From contig JAZSLY010000114.1 in NCBI GenBank assembly GCA_045535585.1, positions 1 through 6,435 of the forward strand: a DNA stretch of 6,435 bases. Reading direction: 5' to 3'. Positions 5,333 to 6,435 of this stretch are shown here, piece after piece. The stretch is from RGIG6353 sp045535585 (GTDB lineage: Bacteria > Bacillota > Clostridia > Oscillospirales > SIG627). The translations under genes and the position numbers were made by a program. Position 1 is the stretch's first letter; each line of letters starts with the position of its first letter. The notes beneath the pieces were generated by a model. That model did not search any database and had not been told where the DNA came from. It worked only from the letters and a program-made list of their open reading frames with translations.

Positions 5333-6361
5333 ATGAAAAGAATAATATTTTTATTAATCGCTTTATTGACGGTAATATTTCTTGGTTGTAACGAAATAGA
5401 GGAGTCCCGCAACGATGAGCAAATAGAAAAAGAAAGCGTTGAGAATGACATATCCGTTCCCGACGATGCAGAAGAGCCAACACCACCCGTAGCGGACGAG
5501 ACGGACGCTCCTGCCGATGAAGAGGATTTAACGCCTACCTCGGAGAATGAAGAGGACGTCCCCTTGACTCCCGAAATACAGAGCGGAGTTTCGAGCATAC
5601 AGCTCTCTACCTACAACGTTTCGCTTCACGTTGGTGAAAAGAAAATGCCCCTTGTTACAATGCTTCCTAAAGACGCAACGGATAAAAGAGAAATTTGGAC
5701 AAGCAGTGACGGTAGCATTGCTACGGTTGACGGACTTGGAAACATCAAGGGAGTTGCCGAGGGCGAGTGCGTGATAACCGTGACGTCTGTCGAGAATCCC
5801 GACGTCAGCGCCTCGGTTAAAGTAACCGTATTAGCCGAAGCAGAGCTTACCTACATAGAGGGGATTTTAGTTGTTAATAAGACATACCCCTTGCCTCCAA
5901 GCTATGCGCCGGGCTGGGAGACTGAAGCTTCGGGTCCTTTGTGGGAGATGATTGCCGCCGCCGAGAAGGACGGAATAAAGCTTTGGATGACCTCGGGATA
6001 CAGAAGCTATTACGACCAGCAGTATATTTATAATAATTACGTTAAGCGCGACGGTCAGGAGGAAGCGGATACCTATTCTGCACGCCCGGGACATTCCGAG
6101 CACCAGACAGGTCTTGCCTATGACCTCAATGATCTTACCTGGGATTTCGGCGAAACGGCTGAGGGTAAATGGGTAGCAGAAAACTGTCATAAATACGGCT
6201 TTATTCTTCGTTATCCAAAGGATAAAGAGGAGATAACGGGATACGTTTACGAGCCTTGGCACATAAGATACGTGGGTGTTGAAAAGGCAGGCGAAATATA
6301 CGAGAGCGGACTTTGCCTTGAGGAGTTTTTGAATATAACTTCGGTTTACGCCGACGAATGA
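5333..6361 (+). CDS. vanY: VanY/M15B-type D-alanyl-D-alanine carboxypeptidase lipoprotein with Ig-like domain
   Basis: Secreted zinc peptidase that removes the terminal D-Ala from peptidoglycan stem peptides, 342 residues. Residues 1-18 are a lipoprotein signal ending in a FLGC lipobox; Cys19 would be lipidated, placing the enzyme on the outer membrane face. Residues 20-83 are an acidic Glu/Asp/Pro/Thr-rich linker. Residues 86-167 look like a bacterial Ig-like (Big_2) domain, with SSIQLSTYNVSLHVGE and WTSSDGSIATVDGLGNIKGV. The M15B catalytic domain covers about 172-335: SGYRSYYDQQ (221-230), SEHQTGLAYD (255-264) with zinc ligands His257 and Asp264, and EPWH (307-310) with catalytic Glu307 and zinc ligand His310. 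All key residues are present, so it should be active. It sits three bases after the acyltransferase gene in one operon. The symbol denotes the family: nothing here (no VanR/S/H/A) suggests glycopeptide resistance, and housekeeping wall trimming is more likely. Confidence 0.9.
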   Translation: MKRIIFLLIALLTVIFLGCNEIEESRNDEQIEKESVENDISVPDDAEEPTPPVADETDAPADEEDLTPTSENEEDVPLTPEIQSGVSSIQLSTYNVSLHVGEKKMPLVTMLPKDATDKREIWTSSDGSIATVDGLGNIKGVAEGECVITVTSVENPDVSASVKVTVLAEAELTYIEGILVVNKTYPLPPSYAPGWETEASGPLWEMIAAAEKDGIKLWMTSGYRSYYDQQYIYNNYVKRDGQEEADTYSARPGHSEHQTGLAYDLNDLTWDFGETAEGKWVAENCHKYGFILRYPKDKEEITGYVYEPWHIRYVGVEKAGEIYESGLCLEEFLNITSVYADE

Positions 6362-6363
6362 TT

Positions 6364-6397
6364 AAAGCGAGGTGCAATATGTGCACCTCGTTTTAAT
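6364..6397 (+). terminator. Intrinsic terminator of the operon
   Basis: A 9-bp perfect stem, CGAGGTGCA (6368-6376) with TGCACCTCG (6382-6390), and a 5-base loop, extended by A-T and G-T pairs into the flanking A and T runs, then TTTTAATTT. It starts 2 bases after the carboxypeptidase stop and closes the two-gene unit. Confidence 0.9.
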
Positions 6398-6403
6398 TTG
6401 TTG

Positions 6404-6432
6404 TTGACTTTTTTGAATTACCGTAGTATAAT
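6404..6432 (+). promoter_or_regulatory. Sigma-A promoter for a gene beyond the right edge
   Basis: TTGACT (6404-6409), 17-base spacer, TATAAT (6427-6432), directly after the terminator. The element sequences, the TTTTTG run after the -35 and the TAG before the -10 match the promoter at 3985-4013. Its gene lies outside the window. Confidence 0.8.
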
Positions 6433-6435
6433 TAG

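Noticed and set aside
5867..6262. 131-codon open frame on the minus strand opposite the carboxypeptidase
   Set aside because: It is antisense to the intact M15B catalytic domain, with no recognisable protein and no ribosome binding site argument.
5333..6361. VanY as evidence of a vancomycin-resistance cluster
   Set aside because: No VanA/B-type ligase, VanH, VanX or VanRS gene is present; the neighbour is an acyltransferase, and M15B carboxypeptidases are common housekeeping enzymes.

Overview
The window looks like chromosomal DNA from a low-to-medium G+C Firmicute, probably an uncultured gut-type member of Clostridia. The signs are GGAGG/AGGAG-type ribosome binding sites, near-consensus sigma-A promoters with 17-bp spacers, Gram-positive-style lipoproteins and a VanY-type wall carboxypeptidase. 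The species cannot be named from the sequence.

Left part (1-3007, all minus strand): a CUT2/ribose-type sugar ABC importer read in the order ATPase (RbsA-like), permease (RbsC-like), lipoprotein substrate-binding protein. The binding protein runs off the left edge. ATPase and permease are separated by one base; a 73-base gap with an AT-rich hairpin separates permease and binding protein. The permease carries a charged coiled-coil tail of about 75 residues that the classical family lacks. The substrate is not settled: the ATPase reads as RbsA-like, but the start of the binding protein does not look like classical RbsB.

Middle (3008-4048): a 135-base leader upstream of the ABC operon, with a 10-bp palindrome. 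Then comes a minus-strand YgjV-family membrane protein with its own promoter, framed by two copies of an 8-bp palindrome, and then a 384-base divergent intergenic region. That region holds the YgjV promoter, a perfect 7-6-7 inverted repeat, some weak open frames and the strong promoter of the right-hand operon.

Right part (4049-6390, plus strand): a compact two-gene unit with a promoter (TTGACT-N17-TATAAT), a PlsC-family acyltransferase fused to a zinc ribbon and an unassigned C-terminal region, then a VanY/M15B D,D-carboxypeptidase lipoprotein with an acidic linker and a bacterial Ig-like domain. The unit closes with a strong intrinsic terminator. A second promoter of nearly the same sequence starts just after it and drives a gene outside the window. 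The operon joins a probable lipid-modifying enzyme to a peptidoglycan-trimming enzyme, so an envelope role is likely.

I see no mobile element, CRISPR array, tRNA or rRNA. The window is mostly ordinary core or transport DNA. The points of real interest are the unusual domain architectures (permease tail, acyltransferase-zinc ribbon) and the symmetric DNA sites in the intergenic regions.
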